Positions 16,901-26,900 of a DNA stretch of 48,048 bases are shown in pieces. A program made the position numbers and the translations under genes. This DNA comes from a virus. Under the pieces are notes generated by a model. It saw only the letters and a program-made list of their open reading frames with translations, did not search any database and was not told the DNA's origin. The DNA lies in the IMG/VR virus record IMGVR_UViG_3300030109_001467, positions 1-48,048 of that record. One strand, 5' to 3'. Positions within the stretch are counted from its first letter, which is position 1. Each line of letters begins with the position of its first letter.

Positions 16901-19273
16901 GAGCACGGAGGTTTTGCTGTTCCTTCCAATGATATACACACTAACTCTAGTGGTTCAAAATATTGGAGAGCTTTCGCTGAGGCCGGCGTAGGTGTCACAG
17001 ATGGATCAGAAGATAACAACCATTTATTTATTGATGAAACTTATTTTCACGAGTGGAATGATGACCCAGGCCAAAACAATTTTAACGGAAAAGAAGGTTA
17101 TGGACAAGGTTTAAGACCAGATCCAAACAATAGTGATAGAGATTTACTTGATGTATCTTTCGCAAACATACATCCAGGTGGTAAAACTGGTCAATGGAAA
17201 GACATTTTTAGTAGTGGTGAGTACGGTTTAGCGGCTGATTTCATGGACAAGCTATATCAAGTTGGAACGCAGTTTAGATGGAAAGAAGATCCAGACCAAA
17301 TAATATACACGGTAGAAGAAACAGTATACAGACAAGATTATATTAAAAATTATTTTGGAGGAATAGGTAATGGTAAAAGCGATGCTGAAAATAAAAGAGT
17401 TAAATGGACAATGGCTATTTCTCCTAGAACTGGACAAGGGCCTAGTGGTTATGTTCCAACGGTAATGCTAACACATGATGAGGTTGACGCTAGTACTTAT
17501 GCTGATGGATTAGGCCCGCCAGCTATAGATTACAACCATGGAAATGTTGGCACCACGTCTGGTTCTTCTAGTGGTACTAAAGGAGCTTCTTTAATGCAGC
17601 CACACGGTAACTCACCTGGTCATACGTTGCAGATATTAGAACCTTTGTCTGGTATAAACACACCTTTGCCAACAGCACCAGATAATCCAGGCATGTGGGA
17701 AACAGAACCTAAAGAAGATGTTGGATTAGATATTTATTATGAAGTTGGAAATACGTATCCTGTAACACTAGACTCTAGAACTAATGAGCAGTTTATTCCT
17801 TTTGGCTCAACGTTTGTAGTAAGTGGAACTACTTATACTGTTAGTAACTGGAGTGACGAGACAGTTACTTGGACAGGCGGAGCTTTAAGTTTAGCTGATG
17901 GAACAGAGATAACTTTTGTATATCCATCAGAACACGGTTCAACAACAAGCCTAACTGACAAGCCTGGTAAAGTAACAGCTATTGTTGATGGAGCTACTTC
18001 TTCATCTTCTTCTGCTAAATTATTATCAAACGTACATAGTACAAGTAAATTTACTTTACCCTGGTATAATTGTTTTAGCTTTGGTAATGGCGTAGAGTCA
18101 AATAGAATAAGAGACGATTTTAACGCTGCAATTATAGATAAAGGAGTTAAAGTATCTACAACAACTGACACACCTTACGCTGAACAAAGAAAAGGAAGTA
18201 GTTTAATATTTGGAGGTATATATAACTCTAGAAACGGAATAAACAATACAAATCAATTTATAAAAGCAGAAGGTATAACAAAAGATCTTAATCCTAAATA
18301 TGGAACTATACAAAAGTTACACACAAGAGATGGGGATATTGTATCTCTATGTGAGGATAAGATATTTAAAATAATAGCGTATAAAGATGCATTGTTTAAT
18401 GCTGATGGTAATCCACAATTAATAGCCACAAATAGAGTTTTAGGACAAGCAGTACCAGTAAGAGGAGAATACGGTATATCTAAAAATCCAGAGTCTTTTG
18501 TGTTTCAAGGTTATCAAGCTTATTTTACAGATAAAGCAAGAGGTGTTGTTTTAAGAATGTCTTTGGACGGGTTAACAGTTATATCAAACGTTGGAATGAA
18601 AGATTATTTTTCAGATACGTTAAAAGCAACTACAGGTAATATAATAGGTACTTATGATGATAAAAAATCTGAATACAACGTTACGCTAAACAATACTACT
18701 TTAGCTTGGAACGAAGGCACTAAAGGTTGGGTTAGTTTTAAATCTTACTTACCAGAGGCTGGAGTTAGTTTTAATAACACGTACTATACTTATAGTGATG
18801 GTGAATTATATCAACATCATAATAACTCTACAAGAAATAATTTTTACGGAACTCAATACGATTCTAGTATAACAGCATTGTTAAACGACGGGCCAGGATC
18901 TGTAAAAAACTATAAAACTTTGAATTATGAAGGTTCTCAAGCTAAGGTTACTCAATTTAGAACCTCAACGTTAAACAGTGTTGCAGATGATCTTGATGGT
19001 ACTTATGGAGATGGACAATACTATAACTTAAACGCAAGTACAGGTTGGTACGTAGATACTATAACAACCGACTTACAAGAAGGTAAAGTTAGTGAGTTTA
19101 AAGAAAAAGAAGGTAAGTGGTTTAACTATATAAAAGGAGTTGAAACAACACTTAGTAACTTAGATCAAAAAGAATTTTCAGTTCAAGGAATAGGAGAGGC
19201 TTCGGCTGTATCAAGATCTGACAGTGGTGACGAAAGAGACTTTAAATTAAATGTAACAGAAAATAACGATTAA
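13931..19273 (+). CDS. Very large tail nozzle / stabilisation-type protein
   Basis: A 1780-residue virion protein. The opening HTFSKGRMNKDLDERLVPNGEYRDALNVEV..SEASNVGTVQ is the typical start of T7 gp12/P22 gp10-like nozzle or stabilisation proteins. The C-terminal third (IYNSRNGINNTNQFI, then GDIVSLCEDKIFKIIAYKDALF, GQAVPVRGEYGISKNPESF, and DKARGVVLRMSLDG) carries the blade-like beta repeats of that family. It is about twice the T7 size. The excess lies in residues about 800-1400 (Gly, Ser, Asn, Asp-rich) and in an inserted beta motif near 120-165 (MTVSGAGAPTGTTV). It probably closes the tail tube and may bind host surface. Confidence 0.75.
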   Translation: MPELKHTFSKGRMNKDLDERLVPNGEYRDALNVEVSTSEASNVGTVQTLKGNTVLTTHVDAGSTCVGAIADEQNDKIYWLVAGPSSGHTTTSGSELHIIYRDWILEHKVSSNATKYVMVDIHAVVVTASAIMTSSTSLQVFDSKGIRRGMTVSGAGAPTGTTVSSVDHSTNTVTLSANGNINVLNTLISFEAPTNQPNDLSAPRGRALNLQSSRLVTGLNIIDGLIFWTDNHTEPKKINIERSIFGTGYDDVTTTGTGNTDDFQTRLVTTDNFGDFEFTVDTGTIPIYISEKYITVIKTPPLTPPVLNMSSTIGGRGNILGTTDNMRFYDSNVLLVAGDSADLVINPFVDYQVGDILILNNDSTLSDFVDYLVRLKVTGTPATNGTSNTWNTEVLSVSEEAVDADEVWAVLLEQPRPMFERKFVRFAYRYKFEDGEYSTFSPFSNVAFLPGQFDYIPKKGHNLGMVNDLRTLKIQDFRLEKSLIPRDVVEIDILYREDGSPNIYTVKTVSKDSDEWNANGSSGGGLVGGEVLIESDTIHATVPSNQILRDYDAVPRKALAQDMVGNRVVYANYLEGYDLINSNKEDIDVSLQTSLDIDNITTYEFPEKSLKSMRNYQIGIVYRDVYGRQTPVLITENDTTKQNTLKVPKAQSVSSSRLVTQILNEPPEWADSFKFFVKETSNEYYNLVMDRWYNAADGNIWLSFPSSERNKIDEETFLILKKKHQGTTPVLEDIKYKIIAIENEAPDFVKITNSFLDTIANGSVGSATNAVFGDTAGSAGYPLYQTDHVIVNYSNWQDSALSDEVTSGDCYLRFRADNVGTSKFYRINSIKVDPTANTVKLVIEGSFQTDINFTSTANSYATRISGLRMDVKRQTPENRPEFDGKFFVKIHKDFNIIENVTGGTVSNDDGSLQVSSQMRIRYVQSSTQDSHNDTTTTVDPAGIVKIGAPTSRPGYNNGLMSAANWENNTDIGTWATTLFPIANFQSSVNAEHGGFAVPSNDIHTNSSGSKYWRAFAEAGVGVTDGSEDNNHLFIDETYFHEWNDDPGQNNFNGKEGYGQGLRPDPNNSDRDLLDVSFANIHPGGKTGQWKDIFSSGEYGLAADFMDKLYQVGTQFRWKEDPDQIIYTVEETVYRQDYIKNYFGGIGNGKSDAENKRVKWTMAISPRTGQGPSGYVPTVMLTHDEVDASTYADGLGPPAIDYNHGNVGTTSGSSSGTKGASLMQPHGNSPGHTLQILEPLSGINTPLPTAPDNPGMWETEPKEDVGLDIYYEVGNTYPVTLDSRTNEQFIPFGSTFVVSGTTYTVSNWSDETVTWTGGALSLADGTEITFVYPSEHGSTTSLTDKPGKVTAIVDGATSSSSSAKLLSNVHSTSKFTLPWYNCFSFGNGVESNRIRDDFNAAIIDKGVKVSTTTDTPYAEQRKGSSLIFGGIYNSRNGINNTNQFIKAEGITKDLNPKYGTIQKLHTRDGDIVSLCEDKIFKIIAYKDALFNADGNPQLIATNRVLGQAVPVRGEYGISKNPESFVFQGYQAYFTDKARGVVLRMSLDGLTVISNVGMKDYFSDTLKATTGNIIGTYDDKKSEYNVTLNNTTLAWNEGTKGWVSFKSYLPEAGVSFNNTYYTYSDGELYQHHNNSTRNNFYGTQYDSSITALLNDGPGSVKNYKTLNYEGSQAKVTQFRTSTLNSVADDLDGTYGDGQYYNLNASTGWYVDTITTDLQEGKVSEFKEKEGKWFNYIKGVETTLSNLDQKEFSVQGIGEASAVSRSDSGDERDFKLNVTENND

Positions 19274-19274
19274 T

Positions 19275-20864
19275 ATGGCTATAACAAATTGTTCAATAAA
19301 AGATTCTAATGGTAACGACACTGTAACGTTTATTAATACGGGTAGCGTAGTTATTGGATCTGATGTCGCTGAGTTTTTTATAACGCCTGACTCTGGGTTT
19401 ACAGTAAGAGCTAGTAGTTTCGCTAATAACACTGGAACTCAACCTTGGTTAACTAGTATAACTTTAGAAGACACAGATACAACTTTGACTTCTGCTGCTG
19501 GTTATCCTAATGCTGATACTTATTATCCATACGGAACAACGGGTAACACTGTTAAAGTAACCGTAACTTTAAATTCAAGTTATACAATGCCAAACGCTGA
19601 TACTAATCTTGTTTTTGATATTGATGATTTTGGTGAATACGGAGGCGCCCAAGCCAATGTTGTTTCTGTTTATGTAGATGATATACACGATGTTGTTAGT
19701 AATACAACTGTAACCACTGTTGAAGGAACAGGTATAACAGCTACAGCAGCTACAGCTAGTAGTGTTACTACTACTTCTCATAGCGGAACTGTTGTAGGTA
19801 ATGTGCAAACAACTTTGTTTACAAAAACTTTTGCCGCGTCTGCTAACTATTATTATTTAAATCCTCCAATACCTAATTTACAAGCTGGAGCCTTAGCCTC
19901 TAGATACGACATGACTTATGTAGATACTACTAATTCAAATGGACAGGTAACACAAAGAGTTTGGACTATAAAATATACTGGTGATACTAATATAACTTCA
20001 GCGGATCAACACAGTATAACATGGTCTGGAGATGATCGTAAAAAACCTGCTGTAGGAGGTACTTATTCAGAAGGTGATAAAATATGGTCCTTTGCCGTGC
20101 AGGGTGAAGAGAAATCAATATCTGCCGCTGGAGAAGAAAGAGAAATAACTGTCACCGGTAAAGAAGGTGCTCAGTATAATTTAGTTGTAAGTAAGTTTGG
20201 TGAAATAGGTGCTACCAGTGTCACTGATACTACTTATAACTTTACATCACAAACTTTTACAGCTAGCTCAACAAACTCTGGTACATTAACAATCCCTAGT
20301 AGCGGGTCAAAAAGTACTACTATACTTTTTCCAGCTGTTTCAGCTAATGATAGTTATGGCTTTGATATTGGGGCTGTTGGAAGCACGTCCTTACATACTA
20401 CCGTACCGCAAGGTAGTCCAGATATAAGTATTAATCAATTTGTGAGTAATACTACTTACACTGTTATAATAGATTCTCCTATACATAAGCCTAGTGGTTC
20501 TGGAGAACAAAGATATGATACTTTTGTTTCTCAAGCGATCGCGTTAGATCAAAGAGAAAACAACAGAGACGTTGCTGTTGATACTGACGTAACTTTAGTT
20601 CAGGTTTGTAAAAGTGGATTTGATTATCCGGTTACTACGGATGCTGTAATAGAAGCTGCTTTTACTACAGCTGATATTGTTATAGATGAAGAAATAGTTG
20701 ATGCTCAGGTTCCGGGTGTTATTGGATTTTCTAGATTATCAGCAGTAAGAACTGACGCAAACACTATGACTTACAATTTAACCGTTTCTGTTGAGCAAGT
20801 AGGTACAGTAAGCGGAAACATCACTATCAACGTAGACGGAATAATAATACCAATAGCAGAATAA
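19275..20864 (+). CDS. Large beta-rich virion protein, unknown
   Basis: A 529-residue protein almost free of Cys, rich in Thr, Ser, Val and Asp. It has repeated beta-strand patterns and an EREITVTGKEGAQYNLVV segment suggestive of an Ig-like or fibre domain. There is no signal peptide, so it is more likely a virion component (tail appendage) than an exported protein. It starts 2 bases after the nozzle gene stop and is followed directly by another small virion-type gene. No family recognised. Confidence 0.6.
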   Translation: MAITNCSIKDSNGNDTVTFINTGSVVIGSDVAEFFITPDSGFTVRASSFANNTGTQPWLTSITLEDTDTTLTSAAGYPNADTYYPYGTTGNTVKVTVTLNSSYTMPNADTNLVFDIDDFGEYGGAQANVVSVYVDDIHDVVSNTTVTTVEGTGITATAATASSVTTTSHSGTVVGNVQTTLFTKTFAASANYYYLNPPIPNLQAGALASRYDMTYVDTTNSNGQVTQRVWTIKYTGDTNITSADQHSITWSGDDRKKPAVGGTYSEGDKIWSFAVQGEEKSISAAGEEREITVTGKEGAQYNLVVSKFGEIGATSVTDTTYNFTSQTFTASSTNSGTLTIPSSGSKSTTILFPAVSANDSYGFDIGAVGSTSLHTTVPQGSPDISINQFVSNTTYTVIIDSPIHKPSGSGEQRYDTFVSQAIALDQRENNRDVAVDTDVTLVQVCKSGFDYPVTTDAVIEAAFTTADIVIDEEIVDAQVPGVIGFSRLSAVRTDANTMTYNLTVSVEQVGTVSGNITINVDGIIIPIAE

Positions 20865-20865
20865 T

Positions 20866-21240
20866 ATGCCAACAATAACACTAACATTTGCAAACGAATT
20901 AAACACATCTGTACAAGTAGGAGATACAGCTTATTATGTTGAAACCACACAGGTAGCTGGTGGAGCTTCTTTTAATAGCGGTAATTTTGATACCGCTGCC
21001 TCTAGTTCAATAGTAGAAATAGGCATAGTAACAGCTGTTGGAAATAAAAATATTACATGTGATATAGATCCAAGTACACCCACTACGCCTGTAGGAGCAT
21101 TTATATTTTTTAGTAAAGATAATAGAGCTAACACTAGTGGGTTATTAGGATATTACGCAGAGTGTAAACTTAAAAATGATTCTACGTCTGAAGCAGAATT
21201 ATTTTCTTTAGCCTCTGAAATATTTGAAAGTAGTAAATAA
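20866..21240 (+). CDS. Small virion-type protein
   Basis: A 124-residue beta-rich protein ending GLLGYYAECKLKNDSTSEAELFSLASEIFESSK. A GYYAE..L.N....AELFS..SEI..SSK tail is one I recognise from small structural proteins of marine phages, where it is of unknown function. The middle (VAGGASFNSGNFDTAASSSIVEIG) is a compact beta unit. It ends the unit before the first promoter-like gap at 21241-21286. Confidence 0.6.
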   Translation: MPTITLTFANELNTSVQVGDTAYYVETTQVAGGASFNSGNFDTAASSSIVEIGIVTAVGNKNITCDIDPSTPTTPVGAFIFFSKDNRANTSGLLGYYAECKLKNDSTSEAELFSLASEIFESSK

Positions 21241-21245
21241 TTAAT

Positions 21246-21267
21246 AAAAAGTGTAATAATAATATAA
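21246..21267 (+). promoter_or_regulatory. Promoter-like motif AAAAAGTGTAATA (copy 1)
   Basis: In the 46-base gap before the ejection-protein block, AAAAAGTGTAATA is followed by ATAATATAA. The same 13 bases recur in the gap before 33255. Apart from the leader at 33208-33254, no other plus-strand gap in this part of the genome is as long. Its core (TAATA with a downstream TATA run) is loosely like single-subunit phage RNA polymerase promoters. Promoter function is inference. Confidence 0.4.
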
Positions 21268-21286
21268 CGAAAAACAATATAGAACC

Positions 21287-22171
21287 ATGTATAAACAAAA
21301 AGGATCAACATTTTATAGTAATTTAAAATCGCCATTTAAATCAAAAGGTGGTGTTAGCCCAGTAAAACAATTAGGTGAAGGTATCGGACAATTAATTGCA
21401 GCTCCTGGAGCAAGGCGTAGAGCTAAAAAAGAACAGGGATTAGCAGATGCAGAGTTTGCTGGAGCGAAACAAGATTATTTAGGTATGGACTTTTCTAATC
21501 CATACGCTAACATGGAGAACACGATGGAAGATTTAACTGTTAACCAACAAGCAGCTGATTTAGCTAAACAACAGTTTCAACAATCTCAATCTAACATACT
21601 TGATCAAATGCAACAAGGAGGTAGTTTTAACGCTGGTAACATACAAGCTTTAGTTGGAGCAGGACAACAAGCGGCAGCGGCAACATCAGCAGATATAGGT
21701 AGACAAGAAGCAGCTAATCAACAAGCGGCGGCTAGACAAGCTGGTATGATACAGTCCCAAGAAAGAAGAGGTCAGGCACAAATGGATGCACTTAAAAGAG
21801 GTCAAACAGAAACTTTATTTGGTATGGCACAACAAAGAAAAGGAGCAGCGGATCAAGCCACGGCAGAAGCTAAAGCTATGGGTGCTCAAGGATGGGGTAA
21901 CGTTGCGGGTGGAGTTGTAGATATAGGAGCAAAAGCGCTTATGATGGCATCAGATATTAGATTAAAAGAAAATATAGAGCACACTGGTTATTCTGAGTCT
22001 GGCATACCTATGTATAACTTTAGTTATAAAGGAAGTAATAAAAAATGGTCTGGAACAATGGCTCAAGATTTAATTAATTTAGGAAGAAACAACGCGGTAG
22101 ATGTAATGGACAATGGTTACTATGGTGTTTATTACGATATGATCGATGTTGATATGGTTCCTTGTAAATAA
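21287..22171 (+). CDS. Ejection-type protein with C-terminal S74 chaperone-like domain
   Basis: A 294-residue protein. Residues 1-40 include SPFKSKGGVSPVKQLGEG, similar to N-termini of other small genes here. Residues about 60-205 are a Gln/Ala-rich helix (AAAATSADIGRQEAANQQAAA), as in T7 gp14-like internal virion proteins. The end, from Ser222 (SDIRLKENIEHTGYSESGIPMYNFSY...GTMAQDLI), is a short version of the peptidase S74 intramolecular chaperone domain. The usual long helical C-terminus after the domain is missing, so self-cleavage may not occur. It starts the ejection-protein block after the promoter-like gap. Confidence 0.7.
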   Translation: MYKQKGSTFYSNLKSPFKSKGGVSPVKQLGEGIGQLIAAPGARRRAKKEQGLADAEFAGAKQDYLGMDFSNPYANMENTMEDLTVNQQAADLAKQQFQQSQSNILDQMQQGGSFNAGNIQALVGAGQQAAAATSADIGRQEAANQQAAARQAGMIQSQERRGQAQMDALKRGQTETLFGMAQQRKGAADQATAEAKAMGAQGWGNVAGGVVDIGAKALMMASDIRLKENIEHTGYSESGIPMYNFSYKGSNKKWSGTMAQDLINLGRNNAVDVMDNGYYGVYYDMIDVDMVPCK

Positions 22172-22177
22172 TATAAT

Positions 22178-23968
22178 ATGGCGGCAAACGAAGAATTAAT
22201 AAACGCAGCGGCAGCAGCTTATGGTAAAAGAACATCTAAGCTAGACTTTAGTGGACTTAGAAAGGCTGACGACGCTATTCATGAATATTTAGATCATAAA
22301 ATAGACATGAAAAGAGACAAAGAAAAAAGAGATGCTGACGAAGATTATCAAGACTACTTAAAAAAAGAAGAAGAAAAAAAGAATGAAGAGGTTTTAGAAG
22401 AAGTTGTTGAAGAAGAGGCTTCTGACCCAAGACAAAATGATGATAATTACGATGAGCATGGAAACTATAAAGGAGATTTTCCAGAGCTTTATCCTGACTT
22501 TAAATCTTCTCCTCTTACTTATAACGCTGGTTTAGTTAATAATGCTAGGCAGATGTATCAAGGTAGAAGATATGCTAATCAAGCCATGTACAATGCTTTA
22601 TCAAAAGCGGGTAGAAGCATAGACGGTAGCATCGGTGACTACATGGAAATGAAAGCTCTTGAAAAAGAAACGTTAAAAGAAGAAGAGAGACTAAAAAAAG
22701 AAAAGGAACAACAAGAAAGAGAAAGACAAGAACAGGTTTTAAATCAGTTTGTTTTAAAAAGTGGTGAGAATAATATAGATCAACTAGGGTCTGATGTTTA
22801 CAATCAAGTGCAAGATAAACTTTATGATTTAAAAGCTAATTATTTAGAGATATACGACCAACCAGATAGCCCTGAAAAAACAAAACAATTAAACAAAATA
22901 ATGTTAGAAATGACTTCTTTAGATAAGGAGTTAACAGGATATTCTAGTGAACTACAAAACTACCAAACAAATATAAACGAAGATAATTATTCGGCCGGTA
23001 TGAGTGGCGACACTAAAAATTTACAAGCAGCTTTGTACACTAACGGTAGTGAGGTTAATTACCAAAACCAAGACTGGAACTTTAGTAAGAAACTTGTAAA
23101 CGGTAAAATGCATATGGTTTTAGTAAATCCAAACTTTTCAGAACAAATAACAAATATTGAAAATAGTATATCTTCCTTAGAAGAACAAAAAGATTTATTT
23201 TCTGAAGAGGAATATAACGCTGCTATGGATTCTTATCAAAAAGAATTATCTCAATATAAGAAAGTTTTAAACCCTAAAGATGTGTTTAATTCTAGTACGG
23301 TGTTTGGAAAAACAGACGGTGTTGCTATGAGCGAGCTTTTTGGTAGCATAGATAAAATAGCTAACAACGGGCAAAGTGAAAGCTTACAGAATATACAAGG
23401 TGTTATTGAGCAAGTGGTAACAAACCCAAAACAATTAGTTAGTTATGCTAATGACACTATACCTGGCCAAGGTAAAAGTATGCGACAACATTTTGAAGAT
23501 ATGTTTCCAAATGGAATACCTATTGAAGATCAAAATGGTGATGTTGTTGAATATAGAACTATTGACCAAATATTTAACCCTCAAAACCCTTATTATAGAG
23601 AGAACGATGGGGAAAAAGTTTTAGCTGAATTAGTCAAAGACTATTATACTAGAATATCTATTAATAGATTTAATATGAACAAAAAAGGTAACGCTCAATT
23701 AATTGGAATAGAAGGATCAGATATATTAGGAATTAGCAACTTTGGAGAAACAACTTTTGGATTAAGTGAAGAAGAAGGTAATAAATTTAGAGCTTGGGTG
23801 AACGATAACTATCCTGAGTATGCTAAGGAAATACAATTAGATAGAGAGTTTAGTTCTTTTACAAATTCTTATATAACCAAAGCATGGCAGAAGTTAGGAG
23901 AAGAATATAAAAAAGCAACACAGTTCCAAGAGTACGATGATATGATTAGTAAATACTATCTTAAATAA
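22178..23968 (+). CDS. Internal/ejection-type coiled-coil virion protein
   Basis: A 596-residue acidic protein. Residues about 40-95 and 155-200 are Lys/Glu coiled coils (KKEEEKKNEEVLEEVVEEE and KEETLKEEERLKKEKEQQE). The rest is Asn/Gln-rich and helical, without catalytic or membrane motifs. Its position between a gp14-like protein and a giant multidomain protein matches that of T7 gp15, which forms part of the trans-envelope channel. That function is by analogy only. Confidence 0.6.
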   Translation: MAANEELINAAAAAYGKRTSKLDFSGLRKADDAIHEYLDHKIDMKRDKEKRDADEDYQDYLKKEEEKKNEEVLEEVVEEEASDPRQNDDNYDEHGNYKGDFPELYPDFKSSPLTYNAGLVNNARQMYQGRRYANQAMYNALSKAGRSIDGSIGDYMEMKALEKETLKEEERLKKEKEQQERERQEQVLNQFVLKSGENNIDQLGSDVYNQVQDKLYDLKANYLEIYDQPDSPEKTKQLNKIMLEMTSLDKELTGYSSELQNYQTNINEDNYSAGMSGDTKNLQAALYTNGSEVNYQNQDWNFSKKLVNGKMHMVLVNPNFSEQITNIENSISSLEEQKDLFSEEEYNAAMDSYQKELSQYKKVLNPKDVFNSSTVFGKTDGVAMSELFGSIDKIANNGQSESLQNIQGVIEQVVTNPKQLVSYANDTIPGQGKSMRQHFEDMFPNGIPIEDQNGDVVEYRTIDQIFNPQNPYYRENDGEKVLAELVKDYYTRISINRFNMNKKGNAQLIGIEGSDILGISNFGETTFGLSEEEGNKFRAWVNDNYPEYAKEIQLDREFSSFTNSYITKAWQKLGEEYKKATQFQEYDDMISKYYLK

Positions 23969-23976
23969 AATATAAT

Positions 23977-26900
23977 ATGAAACAAGAAGACGTAAAAGTT
24001 ATTGTTAAAAAAATGGTTAAAGCTGGAGAGTCAGCAAAAACTATAGAAAGCTTTATTAAGGAAGCTGCAAAAAGAAATAGCCTGGGAAAGAAGAAAAACT
24101 CTGCAACACGTGCGACTGTAGAGTCACCCCTAGCACAACGAATTTCGGATTTACCTTCGGAAAACACTTCATCGGATATACCAGAAAACACTGATTTTTC
24201 TAATCTTACACTAACAATGCCTAAGATTGTCCCTCTTCACGATGCTCAAAAGTACGGCACGTCCGACTGGGATGAATACCAAAGATTATTAAAAGAAGAA
24301 GAAGAAAAGGATAGAATCAAAAGAGAGAAGTTTAATAAACAGATTAATATTGAAGAACAAGTAGAGCTTGGTGATATAACTCAAGAAGAAGCAGATATTA
24401 AGATTAATAATCTAAATGAAGTTTACGACAACTCTAAAAATCAAGACGAGCTTTATTACAACAAGAAGAAAAACAAAATAAAAAATAGTAATGAGTCTGA
24501 AAAAACAAAAATTAGATTAACAGAAGAGTTAGATAAAGAAGTAAAGCTTTACAATTACGAAAAAGAAAATCCTACAGTGTCTTTTGCAACTGTTGATCAA
24601 AACGAAGACGGTTTTGTGGATGTTACCGAGCAGTTTTTTTATAACTCTTTAATAACAAAAAAAGAAGATAACGCTACGTTTTTTGATAATATTTTAGAAA
24701 CAAATAAGACTGAAGACTCTTTGATAGACGAAGACAGTCTACTCGCGCTAGGTAGTTCAAAAAAAGATAGAGGCGAATTTACACCTAACGCTATAGGCGG
24801 TGGAGGTGTTTATGAAGACGGTACTGAAGTAGATAGCAGTGGTAAAATAATATACAGTCCTAACGCCGAAGATAACAATGACGAGTTGTTAAACAAAATT
24901 CTTACGGAATACTACATACAGACTTACGCTCAAGAAAACAATATCTCTTATGATGAAGCTAAAAAAGTTTATAATCCTGAATACGAGGGTTTAATTGACT
25001 ATACAAACTTAACAAACGGAACCATACCTTTAGATATGGTAGAAAAAATAAAAGAAATATATGTAGATTCAAAGTCTAGAAACGAAGCAAGAGATTTAAC
25101 TCAACAAAAGCTCAACAAAGAGTATGAAAATATTACTAAGTGGAACTTACAAGGCGGTAGAACACAAAAACAAATAGATGATTACGAAAAATCAAATATA
25201 AACTTTTGGAATGTTCACGAGGATATTAAAGAGTTAGATGTAAAAACACAAATACTAAACGATTCTTATGAAAAACAATATGAAAGTTACAATGTAATTT
25301 TAAAAGAAGTTGAAGAAACTCCTACTGGTACAGTAACAGTAAACGGCAAAGTACTTAAGGACAAAGATGGAGAAGATATTAAGTTTCCTCATGCCGCTAA
25401 AATTCAAGTTTTAGTAGACGAGAATAAAAAATTACAAGAAGGTAATTATACTACTCAAGAACAGGTTGACGAGGCTAAATTAAAAATGGAAGCAAATCAA
25501 CAACAAATAAGTCAATACATAAATGTTTACCAAGATAATGTAACAAATCTTAACGCTTACGCAAAAAATCTACAAGATATTGACTTAATGATGAAAGATC
25601 AATTTAAGAAAGAAGAAGTGCTATCCGAAACCTTAGATGATTATAGAGCTCTTTTAGAAGTACAAGACAATAGATATTCTTTAACCTCTAGAACTGCTAG
25701 AACTATTGTTTTTGATGGGTTTGGAGGTCTTGTAACTGCTGTCGATGAACTAGCTTTAGAATTTAAAGATCTTACAGGTATAAAAGGTGGTAGTGGTCTT
25801 TTTACCCCTAGTGATATAATGGGAGAAGAAGCGGGGGAGAAATCGGGTATATTACCAAAGATATATAGAGACTATTTAGATTTTCATAAAGAGGAACATC
25901 AAAAGCAAATGAATAAAAAGTTTACTTATTACGATGCTAGTGGATTAAACTCGTTTGCAGACGTAGCTGGACATACTTGTGAGTTGATAGCTGGTATGGC
26001 CCCCATGTTAATTGCTACAGTAGCGAGTGGTGGTACTGCTGGTTTAGCTATTGCTGGTGTTACTGCTACTGGTGGTGATTTAGAAAGAACCAGAAAACTA
26101 GAAGAAAAAAGTTTAGGTTTATATAAATTTACTAGATCACAAAGGTATTTGTCGGCTGTTATTCACGGTACGCTTGAAGTAGCAACAGAGAGATTACTTG
26201 TAGGTAAAATTGGTAAGGTTTCAAATAAAATGGCTCTTGATAATACGTTTCAAGCAGGTGTAAGAAGTTGGTTAACAACAAGTTTAAACATAGGTACTAG
26301 GACTGCTCTTGAAATGGTTCAAGAAGGGTTTGGTGAGGGTGTGAATATGTATGGGCAAAACTTTACTAGTAAATACCTTTTAGGTATGGATGATATTAAT
26401 CTTATGGACGGTGTTACCTCTGCGTTTGTAGATGGTATGCTTGTGTCTGGTGGTATAAGTACACCACTAGTATTAAAAAATACTACAGATCATTTAATGC
26501 CAGATAGGACTAAAAAAACTCTTTCTGAAAACGCGTTTAAAATACGGGAGTTAGCCGAGATGTTAAATTCTAATCCTGACTTATCGTCAGAAGTTAGATC
26601 AGATCTTTTTCAACAAATTGATGATTTGGTTAATACCAACATGGAAATTCAAGATAATCAATTAAAAGGGGCTGTAGGTTACACAGCACAAGACAAACAA
26701 GATTTAATAGATATTTCTAATAAAAAATACGAGGTTGAAAAAAGAGTTAAAAATATAAGAAACGATAAATCATTAACTACAGAGCAAAAACAAAATTTAA
26801 TTGAAAAACAAAAAGCAGAGTTTGATAAATTAAATAAACAGAAACAAGATATAATAAATAAAGACAAACGTACTGAAGAAGAAAAACAACGTGATTACGA

